Positions 26,445 through 35,798 of a stretch of DNA of 64,000 nucleotides are shown in pieces. Source of the stretch: Tranquillimonas rosea (GTDB lineage: Bacteria > Pseudomonadota > Alphaproteobacteria > Rhodobacterales > Rhodobacteraceae); contig NZ_FOGU01000003.1 of the NCBI RefSeq assembly GCF_900111315.1, positions 62,001 to 126,000 of the forward strand, given 5' to 3'. Made by a program: the position numbers and the translations under genes. The first letter of the stretch is position 1. Every line of letters begins with the position of its first letter. The notes under the pieces were generated by a model that had not been told where the DNA came from, made no database searches, and saw only the letters and a list, made by a program, of their open reading frames with translations.

Positions 26445-27074
26445 ATGAGCTTCATGGAGCGTGTCGGCGCGGCCGACGAAGGGTGCCTGACCGGTGTTTC
26501 GGGCGAGGCCCTTCTGCAAACCCCGTGCGGCGCGCGCCGCGCCGAGTTCGTCCGACCCGGCGACCTGATCGTGACCCGGACCGGCGGGCTCAGGCCCGTG
26601 CGGCTGGTCTGGACGCACCGCATCGGCCGCGCCCGGATGCAGGCCGATCCCGGCACGGCGCCGGTGCGGCTGGCCGCGCGGGCGCTCGGCCCGATGATGC
26701 CTGCTCGCGGGTTCCTGCTGGCCCCGGCCCACCGGGTGCTGCTGCCGGGATGGATGCTGGAGGACGGCGGTGCGGATGGCGGTCTGCTGGAGGCCGGCGC
26801 CCTCGCCGGTGGCACGGATGCGGCCTGGCGCGACCGCGCGGCCGAGGAAGTGACGTTCTACAACTTCGTCTTCGACCGGCACGAGGTGCTCTGCGCCAGC
26901 GGCCTGCCGGTGGAGACGTTCCGCCCCCGCCCCGACCTTCTGGACCGGTTTGATGCCGGCACGCGACTCGAACTGGTCCGCCGGTTTCCGGCCCTGAGGC
27001 GCAGCGAGCAGGCCTTTCCCGCCCTGCCCGTGCCGGTCGCGCCGGCGGCTTCGTACCTGGCGGCAATGGAGTGA
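26445..27074 (+). CDS. Short Hint-domain protein
   Basis: 209 aa from the ATG at 26445, which has an AAAGGGA purine run about 10 nt upstream; a GTG at 26424 is less likely. The core resembles the Hedgehog/intein (Hint) fold found in many roseobacter proteins: CLTGVSGEALLQTPCGARRAEFVRPGDLIVTR, then APAHRVLLPGW, then FYNFVFDRHEVLCASGLPVETF. The usual catalytic Cys and the block-B His have candidates here. Unlike long Hint adhesins it has no attached repeat domain, so its role (autoprocessing or a domesticated remnant) is unknown. Confidence 0.8.
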   Translation: MSFMERVGAADEGCLTGVSGEALLQTPCGARRAEFVRPGDLIVTRTGGLRPVRLVWTHRIGRARMQADPGTAPVRLAARALGPMMPARGFLLAPAHRVLLPGWMLEDGGADGGLLEAGALAGGTDAAWRDRAAEEVTFYNFVFDRHEVLCASGLPVETFRPRPDLLDRFDAGTRLELVRRFPALRRSEQAFPALPVPVAPAASYLAAME

Positions 27075-27208
27075 GCGCCGGCGCGGGGGCCGCGCGATCG
27101 GCGCGGTCTGGGGGCGCTGCCCGGCCGTTGGTTGCAGTCTGCCCCTATGACCTCGAACCCACGCAACTCGCTCTCTGAATCCACCGTGCGAAGGTTCGAA
27201 CGGGGGCT

Positions 27209-27272
27209 GGGGGCGCTGCCCCCGTCGCCTGGCGGCGACTCCCCCGGGATATTTGACGGGCAGAAGAAGACG
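27209..27272 (+). repeat. Dispersed GC-rich palindromic repeat, copy 3
   Basis: GGGGGCGCTGCCCCC, a CG-rich stem (GTCGCC...GGCGAC), CTCCCCCGGGATATTT and CAGAAGAAG. It lies just beyond the 3' end of the minus-strand hydroxyacid dehydrogenase. A partial block (TGGGGGCGCTGCC) also occurs about 100 bp upstream, near 27108-27120. Confidence 0.8.
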
Positions 27273-27278
27273 GGGCGG

Positions 27279-28265
27279 TCAGAGCATCGAGGGGACGACC
27301 TGGTCGGGGGGACGGTGGCCGTCGGCGAAGGTCTTGATGTTGATGATCACTTTCTCGCCCATCTCCAGCCGGCCCTCGCGGGTGGCCGATCCCATGTGCG
27401 GGAGCAGGACCACGTTGCGCAGTTCGCGCAGGCGCGGATTGATCTCCTGTCCGTGCTCGTAGACGTCGAGCCCGGCGCCCGCGAGTTCGCCGGCGCGAAG
27501 GCCGCGGGTGAGCGCGTTCTCGTCGATGACTTCGCCGCGGGAAGTGTTCACGATCACTGCCTCGGGCTTCATCAGCTTGAGGCGGCGGGCGTTCATCAGA
27601 TGGAAGGTCGCGGGAGTGTGCGGGCAGTTGATGCTGACGATGTCCATCCGCGCGACCATCTGGTCGAGGCTTTCCCAGTATGTCGCGTCGAGCTCGGTCT
27701 CGACCTCGGGGCGGACGCGGCGGCGGTTGTGGTAGTGGACCTGCATCCCGAATGCCCTGGCCCGGCGGGCGACGGCCTGCCCGATCCGCCCCATGCCGAG
27801 GATGCCGAGGCGCCGGCCGGCGATGCGGCCGCCGAGGAAGGCGGTGGGGGACCAGCCCTCCCACGTGGCGGATTGCATCGCCGCGAGCCCCTCGGGGATG
27901 CGACGGGTGACGGCGAGGATCAGCGCCATCGTCATGTCGGCCGTGTCGTCGGTGACCACGCCCGGCGTGTTCGACACCAGGATGCCCCGCTGCCGCGCCG
28001 TGGCGACGTCGAGATTGTCGACGCCCGAGCCGAACTGCGCGATCAGCTTCAGCCGGTCGCCGGCCTGCGCCAGGAGGCCTGCGTCGATCGTGTCGGTGAT
28101 GGTGGAGACCAGAACGTCGGCGCCGCGCATCGCCTCGGCCAGCTCGGACTTGGGCATCCGCCGGTCGTCCGGATTGAACCGAACGTCGAACAGCTCGGCC
28201 AGGCGGGCCTCGACCCGTTCGGGCAACCGTCGCGTGACGACCACACTCAATCTGCCTGTCGGCAT
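27279..28265 (-). CDS. 2-hydroxyacid dehydrogenase (glyoxylate/hydroxypyruvate reductase type)
   Basis: 328 aa, D-isomer-specific dehydrogenase. The nucleotide-binding motif is LGILGMGRIGQAVARRARAFGM; the catalytic Arg is in NTSRGEVIDENAL, the Glu in LDVYEHG and the His in LLPHMGSATREGR. The overall length and the VSTITDTID and FGSGVDNLDV segments suggest a GyaR/GhrB-like glyoxylate reductase. It uses NAD(P)H to reduce a 2-oxo acid. Monocistronic, with repeat copy 3 at its 3' end. Confidence 0.92.
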   Translation of the reverse strand: MPTGRLSVVVTRRLPERVEARLAELFDVRFNPDDRRMPKSELAEAMRGADVLVSTITDTIDAGLLAQAGDRLKLIAQFGSGVDNLDVATARQRGILVSNTPGVVTDDTADMTMALILAVTRRIPEGLAAMQSATWEGWSPTAFLGGRIAGRRLGILGMGRIGQAVARRARAFGMQVHYHNRRRVRPEVETELDATYWESLDQMVARMDIVSINCPHTPATFHLMNARRLKLMKPEAVIVNTSRGEVIDENALTRGLRAGELAGAGLDVYEHGQEINPRLRELRNVVLLPHMGSATREGRLEMGEKVIINIKTFADGHRPPDQVVPSML

Positions 28266-28392
28266 CTGCCCGCCTCCTCGCGCTTTTCTTTTCGGCCCTT
28301 GGCGGGCAAAGTGTCAAGGAACGGGACGCGGGGCAAGTACCGCAAGATCCCGCATCCACGGGCAAGCAGGCTTGAGCAACGGAAACCGCAAC

Positions 28393-28917
28393 ATGACGAT
28401 CAGAGCGTGCGGGCGCGCGGTCCTTCGCGCCGCGCTGATCCTGTGCCTCGCGGCGCAGGCCGCCTTGGCGGCGGACACCGGTGAGGGCAAGCCGGTCGGC
28501 CCCGTCACTGGGCTGCCGATTCCGCGTTTCGTGTCGATGAAGGCCACCGAGGCCAACGTGCGCCGGGGGCCGTCGCTGACCCACCGGATCGACTGGGTCT
28601 ATCGCCGCAAGGACCTGCCCCTGCAGATCACCGCGGAATACGGCCACTGGCGGCGCATCCAGGACCGCGACGGCGCGGGCGGCTGGGTGCATTACTCGCT
28701 CCTGTCCGGCGTGCGCACCGTGCTGTTCGAGGAAGAGGCGACGATGCGGATGAAGCCGGTGGACACCGCGCCGGCCAACGCCCTCGCCCAGTCCGGCGTG
28801 GTCGGCCGCCTCGGCGCCTGCGAGCCGCGCTGGTGCTATGTCCGGACCGGCGGCTACGGTGGTTGGGTGCACAAGTCGGAAATCTGGGGCGTAGGCGCGG
28901 ACGAGCTGCGCGAGTGA
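28393..28917 (+). CDS. Exported bacterial SH3 domain protein
   Basis: 174 aa with a signal peptide ending near AAQAALAAD. Two SH3-type modules are visible: one around FVSMKATEANVRRGPSLTHRIDWVY...WRRIQDRDGAGGWVHYSLLSG, and a second with GRLGACEPRWCYVRTGGYGGWVHKSEIWG. These bind peptidoglycan or other envelope ligands in the periplasm. The two Cys of GACEPRWCYV could pair. It precedes the cation efflux gene by 47 bp. Confidence 0.85.
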   Translation: MTIRACGRAVLRAALILCLAAQAALAADTGEGKPVGPVTGLPIPRFVSMKATEANVRRGPSLTHRIDWVYRRKDLPLQITAEYGHWRRIQDRDGAGGWVHYSLLSGVRTVLFEEEATMRMKPVDTAPANALAQSGVVGRLGACEPRWCYVRTGGYGGWVHKSEIWGVGADELRE

Positions 28918-28964
28918 CCGCGCGGCCGCTTGCCCCCGGCCCCGCCCGGGCCTAGCAGGGACAC

Positions 28965-29861
28965 ATGAGCGTCGACACGCAGACCCGCATGAACCTGTCG
29001 GCCACACTGGCGTCTGTCAGCGTGGCGGGATGTCTCGTGCTGGCGAAGCTCTGGGCGCTCGGGACGACGAACGCGCTGTCCATCGCGGCCTCGCTGGCCG
29101 ACAGCGCGCTCGACCTGATGGTGTCCCTCGGTGGGCTGGCCGCGGTCGCCTACGCCGCGCGGCCGCCGGACGAGGACCACGCCTTCGGACATTCCTCGGC
29201 CGAGGACCTGGCCGCGCTGGGGCAGAGCCTGTTCATCCTGATCTCGGCTGCGGCGATTGCCGTGGCGGCGATGCTGCGGCTGACCGGCGAGGCGCCGCCG
29301 CTGGAGGCCGAGGGCCGCGGGATCGCGGTGATGTTTCTGTCGGTGGTGCTGACCGCGGGCCTCATCACCTGGCAGGCCCGGGTCGCGCGCAAGACCGGCA
29401 ACCGCGTGGTCCAGGCCGACCGGTTGCACTATCTCGGCGACCTGATCCCGAATATCGGCGCGATCCTGGCCCTCTGGGCCTCGGCGCGGTTCGGGCTGGG
29501 GCAGGTCGACAGCGTGGTGGCCCTGGGCGCCGCCGGGATGCTGGCGGTGGGGGCCGTGCGGATCGGCCTGAGCGCCTGGAACGCCCTGATGGACCGGCGC
29601 GCGGACCCGCGGCTGGTCGAGGGGATCGCCGCCATCGCGGACCGCTGGCCCGGCGTGCGGGGCTGGCACGACCTCAAGACGCGCACGGCCGGCAGCCGGG
29701 TCTTCGTCAACCTGCACATCGAACTGGACGGCGACCAGCCGCTGCGCGACGCCCATGCCATCGGCGCAGGGTTGCGGCGCGAGATCCTGCACCACTATCC
29801 CCATGCCGACGTGATCATCCACAAGGACCCGGACGACGAGCCGGAGGAGGACCCCGCATGA
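28965..29861 (+). CDS. Cation diffusion facilitator (FieF-like)
   Basis: 298 aa inner-membrane protein with about five to six hydrophobic segments. The metal-site sequence ADSALDLMVSLGGL, the loop DEDHAFGHSSAEDLAALGQ and the second transport motif ADRLHYLGDLIPNIGAI are CDF hallmarks (Asp and His ligands). The C-terminal cytosolic metal-sensing domain ends with HADVIIHKDPDDEPEED. It exports Zn2+, Fe2+ or a similar divalent ion against protons. ATGA overlap with the next small gene. Confidence 0.93.
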   Translation: MSVDTQTRMNLSATLASVSVAGCLVLAKLWALGTTNALSIAASLADSALDLMVSLGGLAAVAYAARPPDEDHAFGHSSAEDLAALGQSLFILISAAAIAVAAMLRLTGEAPPLEAEGRGIAVMFLSVVLTAGLITWQARVARKTGNRVVQADRLHYLGDLIPNIGAILALWASARFGLGQVDSVVALGAAGMLAVGAVRIGLSAWNALMDRRADPRLVEGIAAIADRWPGVRGWHDLKTRTAGSRVFVNLHIELDGDQPLRDAHAIGAGLRREILHHYPHADVIIHKDPDDEPEEDPA

Positions 29862-30106
29862 CATCGACCGATACCCTCGAAGGCCGACTTCTGGCGCAGC
29901 GCAAGGTGCTGGCCCGGATCGTCGCGACGCTAGCCGCCCGCCCCGACGGCGAGGCGCTGCTGGAGTGGCTGCAGGACGGTGCGGTCCTGCAGGACGCGCA
30001 GGAGGATCCCGGCAGCCTGCCGGGCGACGCCGTCGCGGTGGAGGCGGCCCTGTCCGACGAGATGCGCGAGATCCTGGCCGCCACGCGCCGCTACCGGCAG
30101 GAGTGA
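29858..30106 (+). CDS. Small hypothetical protein
   Basis: 82 aa, mostly helical and charged, starting MTSTDTLEGRLLAQRKVLARIVATLA. It has no membrane segment or recognisable motif. It overlaps the CDF gene by 4 bp (ATGA), so it is co-translated with it; a role in metal handling is only a guess from position. Confidence 0.7.
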   Translation: MTSTDTLEGRLLAQRKVLARIVATLAARPDGEALLEWLQDGAVLQDAQEDPGSLPGDAVAVEAALSDEMREILAATRRYRQE

Positions 30107-30125
30107 GCGCGGCGGCCCGGCACCG

Positions 30126-32153
30126 TCAGGCGTCGATCAGGCCACGCCCCTTTAGCAGCGCCTCGACCCCCGGCATCCGGCCACGGAACCGGGTATAGAG
30201 CGTCTCGGCCTCTTCGGTGCCGCCCTTGGACAGGATGTCGTCCTCGAGCGCCTTCGCGCGCTCGGGGTCGAAGGCGCCGCCCGCCTCCTCGAAGGCGGCG
30301 AAGGCGTCGGCGTCCATCACCTCGGACCACATGTAGCTGTAGTAGGCGCTGGAATAGCCGTCGCCGGCGAATACATGGGCGAAATGCGGCGTCGCGTGGC
30401 GCATGGGGATCGCGGCGGGCATGCCGATTGATTCCAGGATCTCGGCCTGCCGCTCCATCGGATCGTCCGGCGCCTCTTCGGCGTGGAACTCCAGATCGAC
30501 CAGCGCCGAGCCGATATACTCGACCGTCTGGAAGCCCATGTCATGCGTCGTCGCGGCGAGCAGCCGGTCGCGCAGCGCCTCGGGAATCGGCTCTCCGGTT
30601 TCGGCGTGGGTGGCGAATTCGGACAGCACCTCGGGCACTTCGAGCCAGTGCTCGTAGAGCTGGCTGGGCAATTCGACGAAGTCACGCGCGACCGAGGTGC
30701 CCGAGACGGATTCGTAGGTCACGTCCGATAGCATCTGGTGCAGCGCATGGCCGAACTCGTGGAACAGCGTGCGCGCGTCGTCATAGGAGAGAAGCGCGGG
30801 CTGCCCCTCCGTCGGCTTGGCGAAGTTGCACACGTTCAGCACGACGGGGCGGATGTCGCCGGCCAGCTTCTGCTGATTGCGCAGGGTGGTGCACCACGCA
30901 CCCGACCGCTTGCCGCCCCGCGCGAAATAGTCGCCGAGGAAGATGGCGACATGGGCGCCATTGCGGGTGATCTCGTAGGCGCGCACGTCGGGGTGATGGA
31001 CAGGTATGTCCACGGGCTGCGCCTCGATCCCGAACAGTCGGTTGGCGCAGGCGAACGCGGCCTCGAGCATGCGGTCCAGCTGGAAATACGGCTTAAGCTC
31101 GGCCTCGTCGAGATCGTGGTCTTCCTTGCGGCGCTTCTCGGAGTAATAACGCCAGTCCCAGGGTTCGAGGTCGCCGTTCACGCCGTCGGCATGCATCATC
31201 GCCGCCAGGCGGGTGGCGTCGGCATCGGCGGCCTCCTTCGCGGGCGTCCAGACCTTCATCAACAGGTCGCGGACGGCGCCGGGCGTCTTGGCCATCTCGG
31301 TCTCGAGCTTGTAATCGGCGAAGCTGTCATAGCCCAGCAGCATCGCCCGCTCTTCCCGCAACTGCAGCACCTCGGCGGCGATGTCGCGGTTGTCGGTCTC
31401 GCCGCCATTCGCACCGCGCGAGGTCCAGGCACGCCACGCGGTTTCGCGCAGATCGCGGCGGGGCGAGAACTGCAGGAAGGGCACGATCAGCGAGCGCGAC
31501 AGCGTGATCGCGGGTCCGTCCAGACCGCGCTCGGCCCCGGCAGCGCGGGCGCCGTCGATGACGAATTGCGGCAGGCCCTCCAGGTCGGCCTCGGCCAGTT
31601 CCATCGCCCACTCCCGCTCGTCGGCCAGGATGTTCTGGGTGAACTGCGTCCCCAGGCTCGACAGCCGCGCCTTGACCTCGGACAGCCGGTCGCGCGGAAA
31701 CCCTTCGAGCTGCGCCCCCGCGCGCACGAAGGAGCGCCGCGTCAGGTAGAGAAGCCGATGCTGCTCGTCGGTCAGGTCGAGCGAGTCGCGCTGCTGCCAG
31801 AGCGTCTCGATCCGCGCGAAGAGGTCGGCGTTCATCGCCACCTCCGAGGAATAGGCCGACAGCTTGCGCGAGAACTCGCGTTGCAGGCGCTGCCGCTCGG
31901 GGTTCGAGTCGGTCGAGGCCAGCGTGTAGAACACCGACAGGATGCGGCCCAGCGTCTCGTCCGCGCGCTCCAGCGCCTCGACCGTGTTGGCGAAGGTGGG
32001 CGACGCCTCCGACTTTGCGATGGCGTCGACCGCTTCGCGGGCCTCGGCCAGCGCGGCATCGACGGCCTCTTCGAAGTGCGAATCCTCGATCTTGTCGAAG
32101 GGGGGCATCTCGAAGCGCGTGTCCCATTCGGACAGAAGCGGGTTGGTCATCAT
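30126..32153 (-). CDS. M3-family oligopeptidase (Dcp / oligopeptidase A type)
   Basis: 675 aa from the ATG at 32153 (MMTNPLLSEWDTRFEMPPFDKI), which suits the family N-terminus; the longer open frame upstream is not conserved. The zinc site is LFHEFGHALHQML with the distal Glu in YESVSGTSVARDFVELPSQ. It degrades short peptides, as Dcp (dipeptides from C-termini) or OpdA. There is no signal peptide, so cytosolic. It converges with the CDF pair and follows the ThiF-type gene on the same strand after 77 bp. Confidence 0.93.
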   Translation of the reverse strand: MMTNPLLSEWDTRFEMPPFDKIEDSHFEEAVDAALAEAREAVDAIAKSEASPTFANTVEALERADETLGRILSVFYTLASTDSNPERQRLQREFSRKLSAYSSEVAMNADLFARIETLWQQRDSLDLTDEQHRLLYLTRRSFVRAGAQLEGFPRDRLSEVKARLSSLGTQFTQNILADEREWAMELAEADLEGLPQFVIDGARAAGAERGLDGPAITLSRSLIVPFLQFSPRRDLRETAWRAWTSRGANGGETDNRDIAAEVLQLREERAMLLGYDSFADYKLETEMAKTPGAVRDLLMKVWTPAKEAADADATRLAAMMHADGVNGDLEPWDWRYYSEKRRKEDHDLDEAELKPYFQLDRMLEAAFACANRLFGIEAQPVDIPVHHPDVRAYEITRNGAHVAIFLGDYFARGGKRSGAWCTTLRNQQKLAGDIRPVVLNVCNFAKPTEGQPALLSYDDARTLFHEFGHALHQMLSDVTYESVSGTSVARDFVELPSQLYEHWLEVPEVLSEFATHAETGEPIPEALRDRLLAATTHDMGFQTVEYIGSALVDLEFHAEEAPDDPMERQAEILESIGMPAAIPMRHATPHFAHVFAGDGYSSAYYSYMWSEVMDADAFAAFEEAGGAFDPERAKALEDDILSKGGTEEAETLYTRFRGRMPGVEALLKGRGLIDA

Positions 32154-32230
32154 GTCTCCTCTCGGTCGCCGACAGGGCGCCGTGTTGGAAAGGTGGCGTG
32201 CCCCCGGTCGGGGATCAAGCGCCAGTGGTG

Positions 32231-33283
32231 TCACGCAGGCGCGGGCCGGTCGCCGCAGACGGGGCAATCGGGCCGGCGTTTCAACGCGATGGTCCGCGTC
32301 TCGCCGTAGAGCGCGTCATAGATCAGCAGCCGCCCGCGCAGCCCCTCGCCCGCCCCGGTCAGCTCCTTGATCGCCTCGACCGCCATCATCGAGCCGACGA
32401 CGCCTGGCAGCGGTCCCAGCACGCCCGCCTCGGCACAGCTGGGCGCCAGCCCGGCGGCGGGGGCGCTGGGAAAGATACATTCGTAGCAGGGCGTCCCGGC
32501 GGCCGGCGCATAGGTCGACAGCTGCCCTTCCCATTGCGACAGGGCAGCGCCGATCAGGGGCACGCCGGCCTCGGCGCAGGCGCGGTTCACCAGATAGCGC
32601 GTCTCGAAATTGTCGCAGCCGTCCAGCACAAGATCGTACGCGCCCACCAGATCGGCGGCGGCCTCGGCGTCGAGCCGGCGGCGATAGGGCCGCGCGGTGA
32701 CATGGGGATTGACCGCCCGCATGCCGTCGACCGCGGAAAAGACCTTGGGCTTGCCGATCCTAGCGTCCGTGTGGATCACCTGCCGCTGCAGGTTCGTGCC
32801 CTCGACGTCGTCGTCGTCGACCACCCCGATCGTGCCGACACCGGCGGCAGCGAGGTAAAGCATCGCGGGCGAGCCCAGCCCCCCGGCGCCCACGACCAGC
32901 ACGCTGGCCTCCTTCAGCCGCTTCTGCCCGACGCCGCCGATCTCGCGCAGGACGATGTGCCGGGCGTAGCGGTCTATCTCGCCGGTCGCGAAGGTGCCCG
33001 GCTGCGCCTCGGCGGGGCGGTTCTCGGGACGGACGCGGGCGCGCACCCGCGCCAGCCCCTTGCGATAGGCCAGGACCAGCCCCAGGAGACCGCCCAGCAC
33101 CAGCCACTCCCCGGCCGAGCCGCCGGTCGCCGCACGCAGTGGATGACCCTGCGGCAACGCTACGTGAACGGCCAGAACGGCGACATACAGAAGGCCGATC
33201 ATCGTCCAGCGGGCCTGCCGGGGCGCGTCCATCAGATGCCCCAGCCCCCACAGCGCCGCCGCCATGATCAGGATCAGCGCCAT
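32231..33283 (-). CDS. moeB: ThiF/MoeB-type adenylyltransferase with N-terminal membrane segments
   Basis: 350 aa. The E1-like domain starts at about residue 100: RYARHIVLREIGGVGQKRLKEASVLVVGAGGLGSPAMLYLAAAGVGTIGVVDDD, with the Arg finger in TNLQRQVIH, a Zn site in CYECIF and CPVCGD, and DGCDNFETR. It adenylates the C-terminal glycine of MoaD/ThiS-like proteins for sulfur transfer. The first 95 residues contain two or three hydrophobic segments, unlike soluble E. coli MoeB; an alternative internal start is possible but no better one is seen. Its ATG shares a base with the dut stop (TGATG). Confidence 0.88.
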   Translation of the reverse strand: MALILIMAAALWGLGHLMDAPRQARWTMIGLLYVAVLAVHVALPQGHPLRAATGGSAGEWLVLGGLLGLVLAYRKGLARVRARVRPENRPAEAQPGTFATGEIDRYARHIVLREIGGVGQKRLKEASVLVVGAGGLGSPAMLYLAAAGVGTIGVVDDDDVEGTNLQRQVIHTDARIGKPKVFSAVDGMRAVNPHVTARPYRRRLDAEAAADLVGAYDLVLDGCDNFETRYLVNRACAEAGVPLIGAALSQWEGQLSTYAPAAGTPCYECIFPSAPAAGLAPSCAEAGVLGPLPGVVGSMMAVEAIKELTGAGEGLRGRLLIYDALYGETRTIALKRRPDCPVCGDRPAPA

Positions 33284-33750
33284 CAGCTGCGCCCCGTGGA
33301 CCCGAACCCGCCCGCGCCGCGCGCGGTCTCGCCCAGAGTGCCGACCTCGTGGAAGCTCGCCCGCGTGACGGGGGCGACGACCATCTGCGCGATCCGGTCG
33401 CCATGCCCGATCCGGACTGCCTGCCCGCCGAGATTGATCAGGAGCACGCCAAGCGGCCCGCGGTAATCCGCGTCGATCGTGCCGGGCGCATTGACCAGCG
33501 TCACCCCGTGGCGCGCGGCCAGCCCCGACCGGGGCCGGATCTGCACCTCGTAGCCGTCGGGGATCGCCAGCCGCAGGCCGGTGGGCACGATCGCCCGCGC
33601 CATCGGCGCCAGCAGCAGCCCCGCCGCGCGATCCGCCTCGGCCAAATTCGCCCTGACGTCGGCCCCCGCCGCGCCGGCCGTCGCGTAGTCGGGCAAGGCG
33701 ACGGCGGGATCGGCGCCATCGTCGCGCAGGATCTCGATCGTGACGCTCAT
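33283..33750 (-). CDS. dut: dUTP diphosphatase
   Basis: 155 aa trimeric-type dUTPase with the five motifs: [47 protein letters not shown] and the C-terminal [10 protein letters not shown]. It hydrolyses dUTP to dUMP and keeps uracil out of DNA. It overlaps coaBC by 4 bp; the coaBC-dut pair is a familiar bacterial arrangement. Confidence 0.96.
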   Translation of the reverse strand: MSVTIEILRDDGADPAVALPDYATAGAAGADVRANLAEADRAAGLLLAPMARAIVPTGLRLAIPDGYEVQIRPRSGLAARHGVTLVNAPGTIDADYRGPLGVLLINLGGQAVRIGHGDRIAQMVVAPVTRASFHEVGTLGETARGAGGFGSTGRS

Positions 33751-34940
33751 GCCGGGCCCAACGCGTCGGCGATGCGTTCGGCCAGCCGGCGGGCGACGTC
33801 GGCCTTGCCGGCGCGCGGCCATTCCTCGGCGCCTGTCTCGGTGATCAGCGTCACAGCGTTCTCGGTTCCGCCCATGATCCCCGTCGCGGGCGAGACGTCG
33901 TTGGCAACGATCCAGTCGCAGCCCTTGCGCGTCCGCTTGGCCTCGGCATGGGCCAGAACGTTCTCGGTCTCGGCGGCGAAGCCCACGACAAGGCGCGGAC
34001 GGTCGCGGTCGCGCTGCGCCACGCGCGCCAGGATGTCGGGGTTCTCGGAGAACTCCAGCACCGGCGTCGTGCCGGTCTTCTTGATCTTCTGCTCCGACCC
34101 GGCGACGTGCCAATCCGCCACCGCCGCGGCAAAGATGGCCGCGTCCACAGGCAGCGCCGCCTCGGTCGCGGCCAGCATCTCGCGCGCGGTCTCGACGCGG
34201 ACAACGTCGACGCCGGCGGGCGGCGGCACCTCCGCCGGGCCCGTCACGAAGGTCACGTCGGCCCCGAGCGCCGCCAGCGCATGCCCCAGAGCCGAGCCCT
34301 GCGCGCCCGAGGAGCGGTTGGCGATGTAGCGGACGGGGTCGATCGGCTCGTGCGTGGGGCCCGAGGTCACCAGCACGCGCCGGCCCTTCAGCGGCCCGTC
34401 TCCCAAGGCGCTCTCGATCGCGGTGACGATCTCCAGCGGCTCGGCCATGCGGCCGGGGCCGTATTCGCCACAGGCCATGTCGCCCTCGTTCGGGCCGACC
34501 GTCAGCACGCCGTCGGCGGTCAGGGTCGCGAGGTTCCGCACCGTCGCCGGGTGCTGCCACATCCGAACGTTCATCGCCGGCGCGATCAACACGCGCTTGT
34601 CGGTGGCCATCAGCAGGGTCGAGGCCAGGTCATCGGCATGACCGCCGGTCATCTTGGCCATCAGGTCCGCCGTCGCGGGCGCAACGACCACCAGATCGGC
34701 GGCGCGGGACAACTGGATATGCCCCATCTCGGCCTCGTCGGTGAGGTCCCAGAGATCGGAATAGACCTTGCGCCCGGCCAGCGCCGACAGCGAGAGCGGG
34801 GTCACGAACTCGGCCCCCGCACGGGTCAGGACCGGCGTGACGGCCGCGCCGCGTTCCCGCAGTCGCCGGATGAGATCGAGCGACTTGTAGGCCGCGATCC
34901 CTCCGCCGACGATCAGAAGAATATGTTTGCCCGCCAGCAT
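33747..34940 (-). CDS. coaBC: Phosphopantothenoylcysteine decarboxylase / synthetase
   Basis: 397 aa from the ATG at 34940 ([27 protein letters not shown]). The CoaC flavodoxin-like half includes [25 protein letters not shown] and the APAMNVRMW motif. The CoaB half has [32 protein letters not shown] and KIKKTG. It makes 4'-phosphopantetheine for CoA and complements panB/panC elsewhere in the window. Coupled to dut. Confidence 0.95.
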   Translation of the reverse strand: MLAGKHILLIVGGGIAAYKSLDLIRRLRERGAAVTPVLTRAGAEFVTPLSLSALAGRKVYSDLWDLTDEAEMGHIQLSRAADLVVVAPATADLMAKMTGGHADDLASTLLMATDKRVLIAPAMNVRMWQHPATVRNLATLTADGVLTVGPNEGDMACGEYGPGRMAEPLEIVTAIESALGDGPLKGRRVLVTSGPTHEPIDPVRYIANRSSGAQGSALGHALAALGADVTFVTGPAEVPPPAGVDVVRVETAREMLAATEAALPVDAAIFAAAVADWHVAGSEQKIKKTGTTPVLEFSENPDILARVAQRDRDRPRLVVGFAAETENVLAHAEAKRTRKGCDWIVANDVSPATGIMGGTENAVTLITETGAEEWPRAGKADVARRLAERIADALGPA

Positions 34941-35003
34941 CGCTGTCCTTCCGGTGACGCCCCACGCTCCGGTTCTAGGAGTCATGCCGGAAGGCGGCAA
35001 GGC

Positions 35004-35798
35004 TCAGCGAAAGGCCTCGCACGGATCGGGACGTTCGGGCGCATCCGTCACGGTCCAGACATCGTAGGGCACCGCCCCTTCGGCCGGCGCCTCGAGCTGT
35101 CCGATGGACAGAACCTCGAGCGATTGCCCCGCCGCCTCCAGCGCCGCGGGAACGCCCCGGTCCCGCCGGGCATGGCCGTTACCGGTGACAACGACCACCG
35201 GACCGCCGGTCTCGGCCATCGCGGCGATCACGGCGCGCGCAAGGGCGGCGTCGCGCAGTCGCTGCGCCTCGACCATGCCGGGGAGGACGTCGTCGGGCAA
35301 CGCATCGCAGTGGGCCGTCGCCTGGTCCGCTTCGCGGGTCGCCTGTTCTTCGTCCGAAAGCGGCAGGTCGAGGCCGAACATCTCCGCCGCCGGCCCCATC
35401 ACCGACGCGGCGCCGTCGGACACGGCCAGCCGCGCCTCTTCAGTGGGCACGCCGCCGCCGAAGATGGCCGCCTCGCGCGCCGCGCGGAACACCGGGTAAT
35501 ACATCGTGAAATCCGGCCACCCCCGCTCTTCCCAGCGCAGCACGGCGCCCAGCACGGCGGGGTCCGAGTTGCTCTCGGCCGTCAGGGCAAGATCGGGCGT
35601 CAGCATCTCGAAGACGACCGCCGCCGGCTGCAGCCGCGCGATCCAGGCCGCTTGGTTGACGTGATGAACGGGATTGTCGTGCCGTTCGCCCATGATGACG
35701 ACATCGGCACCCTCGAAGCGCAGCGCTTCGGGATCGATCAGTTCCGCCTGCGCGGCGCCGGCGACACCCAGCGCCGCAGCACAGACCAGCGCCTTCAC
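35004..35798 (-). CDS. ChaN-family (haem-binding-uptake, Tiki-like) exported protein
   Basis: 264 aa starting from GTG at 35798 with a signal peptide (KALVCAAALGVAGAAQA). The ChaN/EreA-like signature GADVVIMGERHDNPVHH is near the mature start, and VVVVTGNGHARRDRGVP near the end. ChaN of Campylobacter binds haem; other members are Tiki-like metal proteases, so the exact role is unclear. The GTG overlaps the rpoH stop (GTGA), indicating read-through from the sigma factor gene. Confidence 0.82.
   Translation of the reverse strand: MKALVCAAALGVAGAAQAELIDPEALRFEGADVVIMGERHDNPVHHVNQAAWIARLQPAAVVFEMLTPDLALTAESNSDPAVLGAVLRWEERGWPDFTMYYPVFRAAREAAIFGGGVPTEEARLAVSDGAASVMGPAAEMFGLDLPLSDEEQATREADQATAHCDALPDDVLPGMVEAQRLRDAALARAVIAAMAETGGPVVVVTGNGHARRDRGVPAALEAAGQSLEVLSIGQLEAPAEGAVPYDVWTVTDAPERPDPCEAFR

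Noticed and set aside
27126-27201. tRNA-like stretch ending GGTTCGAAC
   Set aside because: The T-loop-like sequence is present but I could not fold acceptor, D and anticodon arms around it; it abuts the dispersed repeat and is more likely chance.
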